64,000 bases of DNA from Symbiodinium kawagutii. Its lineage: Eukaryota > Sar > Dinophyceae > Suessiales > Symbiodiniaceae. Location: the NCBI GenBank assembly GCA_009767595.1, contig VSDK01023828.1, positions 12,483-76,482 on the forward strand. The letters are read 5' to 3'. A program made the translations under genes and the position numbers. The notes below the pieces were generated by a model that saw only the letters and a list, made by a program, of their open reading frames with translations, searched no databases and was not told the origin of the DNA. Shown piece after piece: positions 53,171 to 64,000 of this stretch (the first letter of the stretch is position 1; each line of letters starts with the position of its first letter).

Positions 53171-53422
53171 GTGAGGCGGGAGCCAAGCCAGCAGCTGGAA
53201 GAAAATCAGGGGGTGACAAGCAACGATAAGCAACGAGACTATGGGGAAGAGCCTGTTTCCCCAAAATGTGGCGAGGTGGAAGTGGCAACAGGGGCAACAG
53301 AAGGGCAAATATGTTTCTTTTTTCAGTTTTGGGATGTGTCGAGAAGGCGATGAAGGGGTAGGTAGGTTCGTTGAAGTGAACCGGTGCACCGTGGGAAGTG
53401 GTCACGCCACTTTCTGTGGTAG

Positions 53423-53528
53423 GTCGCCCGGCTCCATCTCAGATGTGAACGAACAGGTGGATCAGGAAATACAGGACCGAGCGGGGCGAATGGTTCAACC
53501 AATCACGGCGCCTCAAGAGATTTTCAAG
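53423..53528 (+). CDS. Candidate exon, unidentified
   Basis: Follows GTGGTAG and ends before GTAGCC. Encodes RSPGSISDVNEQVDQEIQDR then AGRMVQPITAPQEIFK. A later acceptor (CATCTCAG at 53442) is also possible. Likely downstream of the PDZ-like gene's exons. Confidence 0.4.
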
Positions 53529-53754
53529 GTAGCCTTCGGATGGTGATTGAATCAAGGCTACATAACCTCTGGGGTGCTCACTGGCTGGTTTGGGTTCCGT
53601 CTCAGCAATCTTCCATAGAGATGATGCAGGTACCTGGAGTTGACCAAGCAGGATTGAACCCATCAGCGTTTTGGTATACGGCTGTTGGAAGCAACAGAGA
53701 GAGATAAATAGATGGATAGAGAGAGAGAGTGGTAGGCAGGTAGATGCATATGTA

Positions 53755-53812
53755 TATATTATATATTCATATGATATATAATGATATATATATATATATA
53801 TCTATATCTATA
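53755..53812 (+). repeat. TATA-rich microsatellite
   Basis: ATATATTATATATTCATATG and following (AT)n, preceded by a GAGAGATAGA-type tract (53695-53730). Confidence 0.85.
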
Positions 53813-53850
53813 GACACATATTTTTTTACATATTTTTTATGCACACCTAG

Positions 53851-54021
53851 CAGACATGACCAAATGTGAGGCCCCGTGGCGAAGTCCTCTTCGCCAGGAG
53901 TTGCGTGGCCGTCGCAGGCACCTGCAGCAGCTGCAGCAGAAGCTCCTGGAAGCGCAGCAGGCGCAAGCACAAGCTGCGCAACGTGGCGCAACGCCGCAAC
54001 GCCCACCGGGTGGGGACCAGG
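53851..54021 (+). CDS. Candidate exon encoding a Gln/Arg-rich coiled coil
   Basis: Follows CACACCTAG and ends before GTAGGG. Encodes APWRSPLRQELRGRRRHLQQ then LQQKLLEAQQAQAQAAQRGA and a Pro-rich end. The heptad-like Leu/Gln pattern suggests a short coiled coil. Strikingly GC-rich within TA-repeat DNA, as expected for an exon. Plausibly in the same gene as the PDZ-like exons. Confidence 0.5.
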
Positions 54022-55022
54022 GTAGGGGCCCCATGTGGGTAGAAGCTGTGCCCACAGGACTGGTACTCCCAAGCATTTTTTGCATATACTTCTTCTTTTA
54101 ATGGTTGGCATTCTGTAGAAAGTTGGCTTGAGTTCAAGTCTCATGGGTTCTCGGTTCAAGTGGCTTGAATGAAACCCAGATTTCCATGTTTAAAGCCAAG
54201 ATGGGATGTAATTGGTTGATATCTGAAGTGATCAGAGCTCGAGATTCTGCGCTTTCCAATGATCCTTGAGACTGGATCCAACCAACCAAGCAACCATGCA
54301 ACAAACCAACCCACAAGCAGACTCAATCAACTCAGAGCTTCAGAACTGGTTGTACCCCTCCTTGGATGTGCAGATGGAGTTACTACCATGGTTATGAACC
54401 CTAGAAGGTGGCTTATATCCCGTAAAACCATGGATGCACATCCAAGTATGGCGAGCTGGCTCAAGATTAGCCAACCAATAGCCATGGGTAGAGCTGTTCA
54501 CATCCCAGCTGCGGGCCGTCTATTTTGTTCATGGATGGAATTGGTTCACAACCGTCCGGGGTGCAAGGGGCCCTTGATCCCCATAGGCCTATCATTTTTT
54601 TGGTCAGCTCCCTATGATTGTTTGCGTTGGCTGGGCCTGAGCTGTAGCACTCTCTTGTTCGTGTATGAGAGGTATAGATCTAGACCTAAGGGTTGGGATG
54701 TGACCCATTCTTTGGGGCTTGCTCTTGAGCCATGAACGACATATAATTCGGATCGGTTTCTCGATGTCTTGTCTTGTTTTTGCTGACAACTATGTGCTTT
54801 TGAGTTGCTTAGAGTGTTTGATCCATTTACACATTGGATACCAAGATTGCTATGGTGTTGATCGGATGTCCAGATACATGTTTATATGTTGACATGGCTT
54901 GCCCCATGATCTGCAAGAAACTGATCCAAACATTGGTGAAACCCTGGGTTTGGAAGTAGCGATATCGCCAGTCCTCTGAGCTACAAAACAACATCAGAGT
55001 GTGGACGTGACTGGATTAGAAG
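54022..55022. other. Intron-like stretch
   Basis: A tiny exon is possible at 54510-54541 (LRAVYFVHGW, after CATCCCAG and before GTTCAC). Otherwise no coding region is recognised. Confidence 0.3.
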
Positions 55023-56306
55023 ATGGGAACTTCCATGAGAAAACAGTCCTACTTTCGTGGTCCTGTCTCGGCCCGTGGTCATCTGAGGAGTGGGTCTGCA
55101 GCATTATCAGCTGGAGGAAGAGGGCAGCCTCCATACACTTTGGGGACAACAGACAGCCAACACGAGAGACCCAAGTCCACTCAAGAGTCATCGCAACAAG
55201 GCATGCTTGGCTCAGGGCAAGTGGATAGCCTTGGCGGTGGATTGAGACCTTCCGCTGCGCAACTGTGGTCTCAACCAGGCATGCTTGGCTCCGGGCAGGC
55301 GGATGGCTTTGGGGGTGGATCAGGAGCTTTCCCGGCAGACCAGACATCTCAACACGGCATGCTTGGTTCGGGGCAGGCAGATGGCTTTGGGGGTGGATCG
55401 AGACCTTTCGCTCCACACCAGCAGGGTATGCTTGGCTCAGGGCAAGTGGATAGCCTTGGCGGTGGATCGTGACCTTTCGCTGCGCAACAGTCTCAACCAG
55501 GCATGCTTGGCTCCGGGCAGGCGGATGGCTTTGGGGGTGGATCAGGAGCTTTCCCGGCAGACCAGACGTCTCAACACGGCATGCTGGGTTCGGGGCAGGC
55601 GGATGGCTTTGGGGGTGGATCAGGAGCTTTCCCGGCAGACCAGACATCTCAACACGGCATGCTGGGTTCGGGGCAGGCGGATGGCTTTGGGGGTGGATCG
55701 AGATCTTTCGCTCCACACCAGCAGGGTATGCTTGGCTCAGGGCAAGTGGATAGCCTTGGTGGTGGATCGAGACCTTTCGCTGCGCAACAGTCTCAACCAG
55801 GCATGCTTGGCTCAGGGCAAGTGGATAGCCTTGGCGGTGGATCGAGACCTTCCGCTGCGCAACAGTCTCAACCAGGCATGCTTGGCTCAGGGCAAGTGGA
55901 TAGCCTTGGCGGTGGATCGAGACCTTTCGCTGCGCAACAGTCTCAACCAGGCATGCTTGGCCCGGGGCAGGCGGATGGCTTTGGGGGTGGATCAGGAGCT
56001 TTCCCGGCAGACCAGACATCTCAACACGGCATGCTTGGCTCAGGGCAAGCAGATGGCTTTGGGCGTGGATCAAGATCTGAAGGCCAGTTGCCTCAACACA
56101 GCATGCTTGGCTCAGGGCATGTGGATAGCTCAGGGGGTGGATCGAGAGCTTTCCCTCCAGAGCAGACATCGCAAAAGGGCATCCTTGGCTCAGGGCAAGT
56201 GAATAGCTCGGCACCTCAGGGGCAAGCATCGTCATTTTTTTCAGGACTGCTGGGGAAGATTGTGGGCTTGGGTCATCTGAACGTAAATTCTGGCTATCCA
56301 AGCTAA
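55023..56306 (+). pseudogene. Repetitive Gly-rich protein, about 14 units of 25-26 residues, one in-frame stop
   Basis: From ATG 55023 (an in-frame TAG lies two codons earlier) to TAA 56304-56306 the frame is open except for TGA at 55470-55472. Units are 75 or 78 bases, of two alternating types: MLGSGQVDSLGGGSRPFAAQ and MLGSGQADGFGGGSGAFPAD. At the stop, TCG-TGA replaces TCG-AGA found in sister units, an A-to-T change. The last residues (FFSGLLGKIVGLGHLNVNSG) are non-repetitive. A second plus frame (55285-56202) and a minus frame (54994-56427) are also open, because unit lengths are multiples of three. The Gly/Ser/Gln frame looks most protein-like and low-complexity, possibly a surface or matrix repeat. 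It could be one exon of a larger gene. Confidence 0.5.
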
Positions 56307-57422
56307 ATTTATTTGAGTTTGTCCGCATTTGCCTCCTATTGTCTACCCGCCTAAAAACGACAGTGCAACAAGGTGGTGCAGACAGCTGATTTGTTGCCAT
56401 GCGCGACCTACCATTGCCAGTTCCCATGGGATCTTCGCATCATTTGACAAGCACAACTGAAATGGTCTACGCAGGTTCAAATCGTTCGGTTTTGAATTTC
56501 ATGCTTTCATGCTCACTTGAGCCGCTGGCACCAATAGATATGACCTAAACAACCAGTGACATAAGCAACCAGCCGACCAACCAACTAACCAACCAACTAA
56601 CCAACTAACCAACCAACTGACCAACTAACCAACGTATAACCAGGCAACCGACCAATCAACTAACCAACTAACCAACCCACCAACCAATCACACGTTGAGG
56701 CCAAGGTCCAACTGTGCTTACTAGTGCGCTGTAGCAGCGCAAGCAGAATCTCCCAGTGGTTGGTTGAAGTCAATTGTTACGTCAAGTGATACCCATCTTG
56801 TTGGTTGCAAAAGACCCAACTGCTGGTTGGTTGAATACCCCTATCTATAGTTTTGTTAACATTCCCAGTGGCGAACCAGCCGATCGATAGGGTGTAACTT
56901 AGTGCGTTGCAGGTGCAAATGCCGGGACATGCCGGGACTATGCGACCCAACGTTCAGCCTCACAATTTATGGACAACTGGATAATTGTCAGGGGGCTTGG
57001 TATAACCCATTACATGGGACAATTTCTTAACGGAGCCAGATGCCAGCAATGATTAAGATTAACCAATATGACTATGATTATGATGATTGATCAAATATCT
57101 ATGATTATTATTAACAACTATGATGATATAGTATGATGAACCAATAAGCTATTAACCACACATTATCGATCGTTCTTCATTGATTTCGCTCAAGCCAGCC
57201 GATCCACCAACAGAACCCATGGCTACTCAGTATCCTCCAAAATCACCAGCAACCAGCTTCATCGTCACTATTAGCTGATCAACTACTATTGAGCCATTAT
57301 CGTCGCTTATCAACCAGCTATTGTTGACAGAACCAGTTGCTCAAACCAGCTTCTTGTTGCTTACAATTCCCCCATCATCAACCATCATGAACTATCACTA
57401 GCCAGCTTTTGCACCGTCAACG
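56307..57422. other. Repeat-rich stretch without a gene
   Basis: Contains a CCAACTAA tandem array (about 56565-56690) and degenerate ATCAACCA/TGATGATTG words. Confidence 0.5.
56565..56690 (+). repeat. ACCAACTAACCA tandem repeat
   Basis: Irregular 4-8-base words (CCAA, CTAA) in tandem. Confidence 0.85.
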
Positions 57423-57532
57423 TATGGTTGTCTCGTGAGATAGGGGTACCTCCAAATTATCCAATAGTAATCATTTCTAGCAGTAAAGTAAACCCAGCAT
57501 TTTTTTGGGTACCGCCATTTCAAGACACCGTA
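57423..57532. mobile_element. MITE-like element, copy g
   Basis: TATGGTTGTCTCGTGAGATA then GGGGTACC; core AGTAATCATTTCTAGCAGTA; right end GTACCGCCATTTCAAGACAC then CGTA. TA flanks both ends, which fits a TA target duplication. Confidence 0.7.
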
Positions 57533-57806
57533 TTTACCAATATCAAGCATCATCACGACTATGAGGCGCCCCCCCATGATGAACCGGCTCATGAACCATT
57601 GTTAAGCACAGCGTGGTTCAAAATGCTCCGTCATCCATTAGCAGTACAAACTCTAGACAGAAAATCCATTCCTTGCCTCCACACTCATGTTATTCAAGAT
57701 GATTCAATCATATAATCACATACAGTAATCAGAAATTTAAATGTTTTTACTTGTTACTAGTGGTTACAAAGTAAGTAAGCCATGGCTTCTTTACTACCAC
57801 TACCAG

Positions 57807-57962
57807 CCACGGCATGAGCTCGGCAACGGAAGACCCATCGCTGAAAAGCAAGCGCTGTCTCCGTCAGGACCTGATGTCGGCACGCGACCTCAACACAGCG
57901 TCGCTTGGGTCGTCCTTCCGGGACGGTGCAGGGATCCGTGGAAGCAGACCCAGCGATGATGG
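57807..57962 (+). CDS. Candidate exon, Ser/Arg/Asp-rich
   Basis: Follows ACTACCAG and ends before GTTTTGG. Encodes HGMSSATEDPSLKSKRCLRQ then DLMSARDLNTASLGSSFRDG and AGIRGSRPSDD. GC-rich island in AT-rich DNA. No domain recognised; looks like a disordered, possibly phosphorylated region. Confidence 0.45.
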
Positions 57963-58499
57963 GTTTTGGTGGTGAAAGACAGTGGGTGACGATGGGCTTT
58001 GGCCTACTGTAAATGTGTTTTGGTTTGGTAGCACTTGGATGCACTTGGTAAGTTTTGATGAAATTTGATGTTTTGTTCAATGGTTCCTGGTCATTAGGCA
58101 TGTTCAAGGCCGTTTGATGATGGTTGATAACGGAAGATTATACAAGTGATTGTGTTTATCAGCTGATAAATGATGGTTGGTGATGGTTGATACTGGTTGT
58201 TCCTTGGATAGTCATAGCCAACAATGCTCATAGTTGTTGACAATGGTTCATGCTGGCTGACAATGATCGAGAGTGGCTGGGCATGCTGATTGGATGGATG
58301 ATGGAAGTCAATAACAATCAACAACATGGGTAGGTATTCGATGGTATTCGTTCATTCATTGTCGCTGAAGTACCCAAGTACGCTGGTATACCAATGATGG
58401 CTAGTTCTAGCACTAGTAGTGATTTTCAATGAATGGATTAGGGTTATGGTACAACTTATTTGTTAATGAGAACAAACTATTGTTGACTATGTGTGTATA

Positions 58500-58520
58500 T
58501 ATATATATATATTATATAGC
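58500..58520 (+). repeat. TATA dinucleotide repeat
   Basis: Short (TA)n run. Confidence 0.8.
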
Positions 58521-59077
58521 ACAATCAAATACATATTATGGGTCAAGCTATTCGATGACAGCAAAGACTAGCCCTATATGTTGAGGTTACTGGGTCATGA
58601 CTATACCAGCAGCAATAATATGGCTAGCCAGGCAAACAAGATACAGCTAAAGCTCCATCTCACTGCTTTGAGCGATGGCTTCGGGTAAGGGGTCAGGGGT
58701 CCTGGAAACCAACAGGGATGGGATGGCAGCCAGTTGGTCATCAACCAACCATCCAAGAAACGGATGGATGAGCATCCCACCAACGATTGAAATGCTGATA
58801 TGTGTTCATGCCAACCGACCAAAGTTGACCACCCTCTGGTCAATGAATCCGGCTACGGAAAATCTGGCAGCTGTAGATGATTTTGCAGCCACCTATTGTG
58901 GTTTCTTGTTGCTCATGATCCCTCTATGATCAACCATGATGAACCATCACTAAGCGTCTTCCTCACTACTATCAAGAGCCTACATGAACCAGTCCAAATC
59001 ATCATCATTTCATCATGAGGTGGCTATTCTAATCGTTATTTTTGGCTATTGTTATCTCCAGTCATTAACCATCAGCC

Positions 59078-59160
59078 TTGTTATCTCCACATTAACCATC
59101 AGCCAGTCATTAACCATCAGCCAGTCATTCACCATCAGCCAGTCATTCACCATCAGCCTA
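59078..59160 (+). repeat. 18-bp tandem repeat
   Basis: CATTAACCATCAGCCAGT repeated about four and a half times, with TTAACC/TTCACC variants. Confidence 0.85.
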
Positions 59161-59174
59161 CATTAACCGGTCCA

Positions 59175-59269
59175 GAACATCCTGGATCACCACAGCTACT
59201 TAGGCATCTGGGCCTTCCATGGCTGGGCGCAGTGCCGAGGCGCTTGACACCGGTGGTGGTTGAGAAGAG
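59175..59269 (+). CDS. Candidate exon, unidentified
   Basis: Follows GGTCCAG and ends before GTAGTT. Encodes HPGSPQLLRHLGLPWLGAVP then RRLTPVVVEKR. An alternative frame (NILDHHSYLGIWAFHGWAQC) is also protein-like, so the frame is uncertain. Confidence 0.35.
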
Positions 59270-59335
59270 GTAGTTGACGCTTGTAGTTGACGCTTGATGA
59301 AGGTTAACAACAGGAGCTTATAATGCTACTGGATG

Positions 59336-59396
59336 ATGGATGATGATGATGATGATGGATGATGATGAAGATGATGATGATGATGATGAAGATGAT
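59336..59396 (+). repeat. GATGAT/GATGAA microsatellite
   Basis: GATGATGATGATGGATGATG-type trinucleotide repeat. Confidence 0.9.
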
Positions 59397-60877
59397 ACTT
59401 CATCATGAATAACGATCATTGACCGGTAGCTTGTCACTTTTGAAATTTGAGAGATGATACTTCATCATGATGAATGGTGGTTCCTCATGGCCCATTTTTC
59501 AGAAGCGATATGGTTTGACACATGGGCTAATGGCTACTCATGGTTATTGGATGATGGTCAAGTCAATATTTCTTGACCTCAAAGATTTTTCTTTTAGATA
59601 AACAAAGAAAACAATCTTGTCATTGTGTGCTGTTGAGGAGAACAGGTTGATGTCTGAGATCAGACCAGGTTTGATGATCAGTCGCCAATATGCGACAGGT
59701 GGTGTCAGCGATTTGGGAACCAGTTCGATAACCACATGGTTGGAAAAATCGTTGGCTTCATTGAGTCAATAGGGGTGTGTACATAAATGATGCATCCCCA
59801 AAACTATTGGCCTCTGCTATGAATTTAGTTTTTTTGGTGGTCTTGATTGTTCAGTTTATGGGGATAGGCCAGATGATATCCAGAAAGGAAACAGGCGATC
59901 GGTTGGGTGTTTCGATTTTCTATTGATGTATAGCAGCTGCATACAGTCTTTGTTGGTAGTAGTAGGCGCTAGTGGCGCTAGTGGCACTGTAAGGCGATAG
60001 GGGTAAGTGTAGTATTGGAGATAGTGAGATCTTATGGAAATTTATTTGTGCAGACATGTCCTTGTACAGATATAGGCATACATTATACACTTTACTTTGG
60101 GCAGCGGTCACGACACCACTCAGCAAATGATCAGCATGTGGTTATGACCTTGCCAGCGTCAGCTGGTACTCTCACGATGCAGTTTGTCAACCTAGGGGTT
60201 TTCACCATGGCTCAGCGGTTTAAGGAACAATTTTTGTGGTTGTACTGTTTCTTGATAGAAATAACTAGTCACTATGTCCTCAAGATTGGTGTACGGACAG
60301 ATCTATTGGGATTGGTGGTTTGCCCATTTGATGGTGGTTTCACCCACTGAGTCGACGTTATTCATGGTTTCCCGCGGTAATTTGATGAATTGAGCAGATT
60401 GGGCAAACCATAACGATGGGGTTCCCCACGTTAATTATAGTTCCCCACGTTTAATTATGGTTCCCCACATTAACGATTGGTGGTTTGTCCATTTATTTGG
60501 GATTGTTTTGCCCATTCGAGTTTTGGGATGGAACAACTGAGCAGCTGGGTCTTAGAATCTGAGACTTGGAGCCAAAACCTGGCAGAGCCCAGTCGTTGGG
60601 ATGTTTGTCGGCACGCTTTGTGGGAGCTCGATGTATGGATATATTCATAGGGGGGGTTGTACTTCATGCCTTGCAAGGGAAAAATTGGCAATGAAGCTGA
60701 AGATGATCGTTCAGGACGGTTTTGGGGTATCCAAGATCAACCTTCAGTGCCGTATGTTGCCAGTTCGCGTAATCTTTTACCTCATTTGCTTTCTTACCAT
60801 TTCAGAAAGGATTTACTTGGAAGAAAGTGAACAGATGGTACCTCCTACTGTTGCAAGTTGAAGTACCACTAAAGTAG

Positions 60878-60983
60878 GTGGAGGGTTTTGATGGACTGGG
60901 AGGCGTCGCTCTACAATGGTTTTGGCGCTGGTCCAATGATGGGGGGAGCTTTCGCAGTCTATACTGCCATATGGGAACTACTA
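60878..60983 (+). CDS. Candidate exon with a hydrophobic Gly/Ala-rich segment
   Basis: Follows TAAAGTAG and ends before GTAGGCC. Encodes WRVLMDWEASLYNGFGAGPM then MGGAFAVYTAIWELL, a likely membrane helix. Family not recognised. Together with 44756-44857 it suggests the plus-strand gene(s) here encode membrane proteins. Confidence 0.45.
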
Positions 60984-61517
60984 GTAGGCCACACAGTGTG
61001 CCCAGCCTATACATTCATTTGAGAGCAGCAATGGCGTAGGACCAAAGAATCTTTTAAACATATTGCTAACTGCTTAGGTGTTGTGAGGAAGAGTTGCAGA
61101 ACAAGAAACCGTTGATGTTGCCATCAATCTTGCTAGCCTGTTTGGGTCGTCAGAATTCCCCAAAATCCCAGACCTCAAGATTCGCCCTTATAAGTACTTT
61201 TGACAATCATATGTTGGAGGGTGTGCTTTTTTGAGTGCAACTCCTACCTTTGGAAAACCATATCATCAACAGCAACATTGATCATTCAGAGGCATGGTGA
61301 ATCAGTGAAAAATGTTACAATTCCGGATCCCAGCCACTGTTTGGACGGATTCTGACTGCAAGATGACATTATTGAAATGGGCAATGAACAACATAGCAAG
61401 GAATATGGTTGAGGGCTTATGATAGGGTGGGCTCGTTGTACCTGACATTTATACATATCTAGATATAATACATGTATTGACATATAAATATATATGATTT
61501 CTGACATACACGCACGT

Positions 61518-61539
61518 ATCTATTTATCTATCTATCTAC

Positions 61540-61583
<44 letters not shown>

Positions 61584-61622
61584 ATACCTATCTATCTATC
61601 TACCTACCTATCTATCGATCTA
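61518..61622 (+). repeat. TATC tetranucleotide microsatellite
   Basis: About 25 TATC/TACC units. Confidence 0.95.
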
Positions 61623-62229
61623 CCTACATATACATAAGGCGGTTCATTCCATATGTTCACCACACCAGAGGGTTTGAAAGGGAAACGTCTGCGATGAAAC
61701 ACCGGTGCCATTAATGCTAGGGCTTTCTGTTTGGGCATGATGCAAACAGGTTGTTGGTGAGCAACGAGTGTGAATCGGCCATTCATTTGCATGGATGTAA
61801 GCACTTGTTATATCATGTGAGATCCATATTTATGTTTAAATATATACACACACACATGTATATGCATTTTAATTCTTATGCACATGATATATTCAACATT
61901 TTAAGTGCATATAGATATCTATACACATATTCATTCCTTTCATTTGACACGTATTTCTGCGTATGGCAAGATATGCTGGTTATTGAGTGAAGAGTACCAT
62001 TAATACTTGCTATATAGATAATCATGATTACCATTAAGCATCTTACTGGTTATACCACCAACCATGAACCATTACCATTAATAACGATAACCATAAACCA
62101 TCCTACAATTACCACACAGGTTTGTAGTGAAATCAGCTTCTGGTGATCTCCCATCCATCCCATGGCAAGGCGACAGCCGCCGATGGCATGACGCCGCCTG
62201 CGCCCGGTGAGTTGGGTGCCATCCGCAAG

Positions 62230-62590
62230 GGCGGGGGGTCATTAGTACAATAGTAAGAATGTCATGAACAATGATGATATGATTTGGACAATATGTATGA
62301 ACAATGCATTTTCAACAATATACACTAGTATTAGGACAATGATATGGTCACTAATATGGAAAATAATGCGGACAATAGTCTGATCAGTGGACAATAGTAA
62401 TGGTACATGTTAGGAAAATAGTACATTATTAGTATATAGTCTTAAGGGACAATAGTAATAGTATTAGGACAATAGTATTATTAGTATTAAAGAATAATTA
62501 GTGCAAATAGTCTCGATAGTATTAATGAATAATATGCACAATAGTATGATTCACAATAGTACTAGTACAATAGTACAATAGTGCACTAGT
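62230..62590 (+). repeat. Degenerate GGACAATAGTA repeat
   Basis: Words such as GGACAATAGTA, AGTATTAGGACAATA and TAGTACAATAG recur irregularly over about 360 bases. Confidence 0.7.
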
Positions 62591-63847
62591 ATGGTCAATA
62601 CGATGGTTCTTGCCATATCATTTCCCACATTTTCCATCTACACATATTCTTGCCATAATCATTGGCTCAAAGATTATGGACAGTACTATGATTCGCCATT
62701 ATCATCCATAAGTTTAGTATTGTCTTGCCATGAAAAAAACAAACAAAAGAAAACGCTTGCTTTGAAATACGCCAGCATGCATAGATGTGGGATGTGTAAC
62801 ACATGTGCCCCCAAAACTGAAGCTGTTGGATACTTAGCTTCAAGTCTTCCCAGCAGTGACAAGTGCCCAGAGGCAGGTGAACCTCTGTGGGCAGATGGTC
62901 TGGGGGTAGCCGTCGGCAGACGGGGAGCTGGGTAAACACCAGCGTCTTCCAGCTGGTGATGGCCACGAGAAAGGCAACGGTCAAATATTGTTGGTGGGGA
63001 TCGTGATTCTAATCATAACTGGTCCACCGCCACTGATCATTGGTTACACATTGTTAGTTTACAATCATTAGCATTGAAGCATGAATAATCACGAATGATC
63101 ATTGCTAGTTGTGATCATCGTGAAGTGACAATTATAATCATTGCTGATTATAATAATTGCTGATTAATGACTGAATATAATTATGATTATTCATCAGCAA
63201 TAACTGATCATGAATCAACCTTATTGGTTGAATCATCAATAATCATCTACTATATTGGGTAATCTATATCAACTATCATTAATAAATTGATATAATCAAC
63301 CACTACTACGATTAGTAGTATTACTGATGGTATTATTGATCATAATTAATGAGTTAAACTACTATATCATCACTGATCATTAATCAACCAATACTACGAT
63401 TGCTTAGGCCTTAGGCGCTGGTGAATCATCGTGCTGCAGGTGGCCTTCTGGAAGAAGCCGCCGAGGCGTCCACGCTGCGAAGTTGGTTGGTTCATGGTGG
63501 TTTGTCGTTGGTCAATGGTAGACAGGTCCCGGACGCGCTGGTGGTTAATGGTGGTTAATGGTGGATGATGGTTGGGTTAATGGTTGGTTAAGCTGGAGTT
63601 AATGGTGATTAAACCAAGGTAGATGTGGAGAACCACCCTGTTTGATTGAAAGTTTAACCCTTGGTATGATAGATTGTGATATAAACGTACTGTGAAAATG
63701 CAAAGTACAAGATATACTGTACTGATACAACAACCCGTGTACCAGACGATAGAAAGCACGCTGCATATATTTATATGTTTCTTTCTGAATGCTGCGTCAG
63801 TTGAACGCTTGGATGCTTGCAAAAACAACAAGGTTCAAGCACTATCC

Positions 63848-64000
63848 ATGGTAATCTGGCTGCACACAGTCCATGGAGGCGAACACTTGTTCGACGAACG
63901 GCTCAAAAGCCGAGGGCAGCACGGATTCAGTGCGGCCTTCGACAGCCAACGTCCTAGCAAATGAATGAATTGCTGTGCCAAGCGCAAGGTTGAGCTCTTC
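63848..64000 (-). CDS. Partial exon of a minus-strand gene entering from the right edge
   Basis: Read from base 64000 leftwards the frame is open: EELNLALGTAIHSFARTLAV, EGRTESVLPSAFEPFVEQVF, ASMDCVQPDYHG, then TAG at 63848-63850. The composition is clearly protein-like and helical. The plus-strand frame over the same bases is poorer. Gene orientation would therefore switch between about 63.5 and 63.8 kb. No family recognised; too short to judge. Confidence 0.45.

Larger units (their letters stand above)
58647..63481 (+). other. Further short exon candidates in repeat-rich DNA
   Basis: GC-rich pieces bounded by AG and a good donor: 58647-58684 (LKLHLTALSDGF, donor GTAAGG), 62177-62206 (ADGMTPPAP, donor GTGAGT), 62854-62930 (KCPEAGEPLWADGLGVAVGR, donor GTAAAC), 63440-63481 (GLLEEAAEASTLR, donor GTTGG). 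Each is weak alone. Between them lie degenerate GGACAATAGTA words (62230-62590), TATC repeats and AT-rich sequence. I cannot connect them into one reading frame. Confidence 0.3.

Noticed and set aside
54994..56427. Uninterrupted 477-codon minus-strand frame over the Gly-rich repeat
   Set aside because: Openness follows from unit lengths divisible by three; its composition is less protein-like than the plus frame. Kept only as an alternative.
1..64000. CRISPR arrays, bacterial operons, riboswitches, origins
   Set aside because: Architecture is eukaryotic throughout. Direct repeats present are minisatellites without unique spacers of constant length.

Overview
The window looks like nuclear DNA of a dinoflagellate, most likely a Symbiodiniaceae-like species. 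Four things support this. Two tandem copies of one gene are split into many small exons whose introns begin with GT, GC or GA and mostly end in AG followed by G. Gene signals run in one direction over tens of kilobases. Introns and intergenic DNA are full of simple repeats, and retroelement remains are abundant. No bacterial operon, plastid minicircle or viral genome is visible. The species call is inference from architecture.

Layout. 1-3.4 kb: a frameshifted coding fragment and simple-sequence DNA. 3427-12255: a nearly complete 8.8-kb tyrosine-recombinase (YR) retrotransposon bounded by split direct repeats (A1 ... B1 A2 B2). It encodes a tyrosine recombinase, a gag-like protein with a zinc knuckle, a cytosine-C5-methyltransferase-like domain, and reverse transcriptase plus RNase H. 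A few stops and frameshifts interrupt it. 12.4-18.4 kb: minisatellites, a U6 snRNA gene on the minus strand (13788-13895) with an inverted copy of its upstream region nearby, a frameshifted coding remnant, and long GAA/GAT tracts. 18.4-20.1 kb: a minisatellite array built on an 11-bp unit. 20.7-22.3 kb: exons of an unidentified plus-strand gene.

22.5-37.2 kb: a tandem duplication carrying two ammonium transporter (Amt/Mep/Rh family) genes. In both copies I can place 11 exons that join in consistent phase to a 464-residue protein without stops. Copy 1 has a 4.3-kb insertion in intron 8 that holds non-LTR (LINE) remnants, and a smaller inverted-repeat insertion in intron 7. Copy 2 is compact.

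37.2-64 kb: DNA rich in GGTTGATG/CATCAACC-type degenerate repeats and short inverted-repeat elements (MITEs), with small plus-strand exons spaced about 0.4-1.5 kb apart. Eight of them (47.4-53.2 kb) join in phase, and four of these encode a PDZ-like domain. A Gly-rich protein repeat lies at 55.0-56.3 kb. A minus-strand exon enters at the right edge, and a 10-base assembly gap lies at 41916.

Working relations: the retroelement's domains would serve reverse transcription and integration by site-specific recombination, with the methyltransferase-like domain as an unusual passenger. The ammonium transporters would import or distribute ammonium, a key nutrient for symbiotic algae. U6 is part of the spliceosome. 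Exon boundaries were placed by reading frame and phase only; no transcript or database evidence was available.
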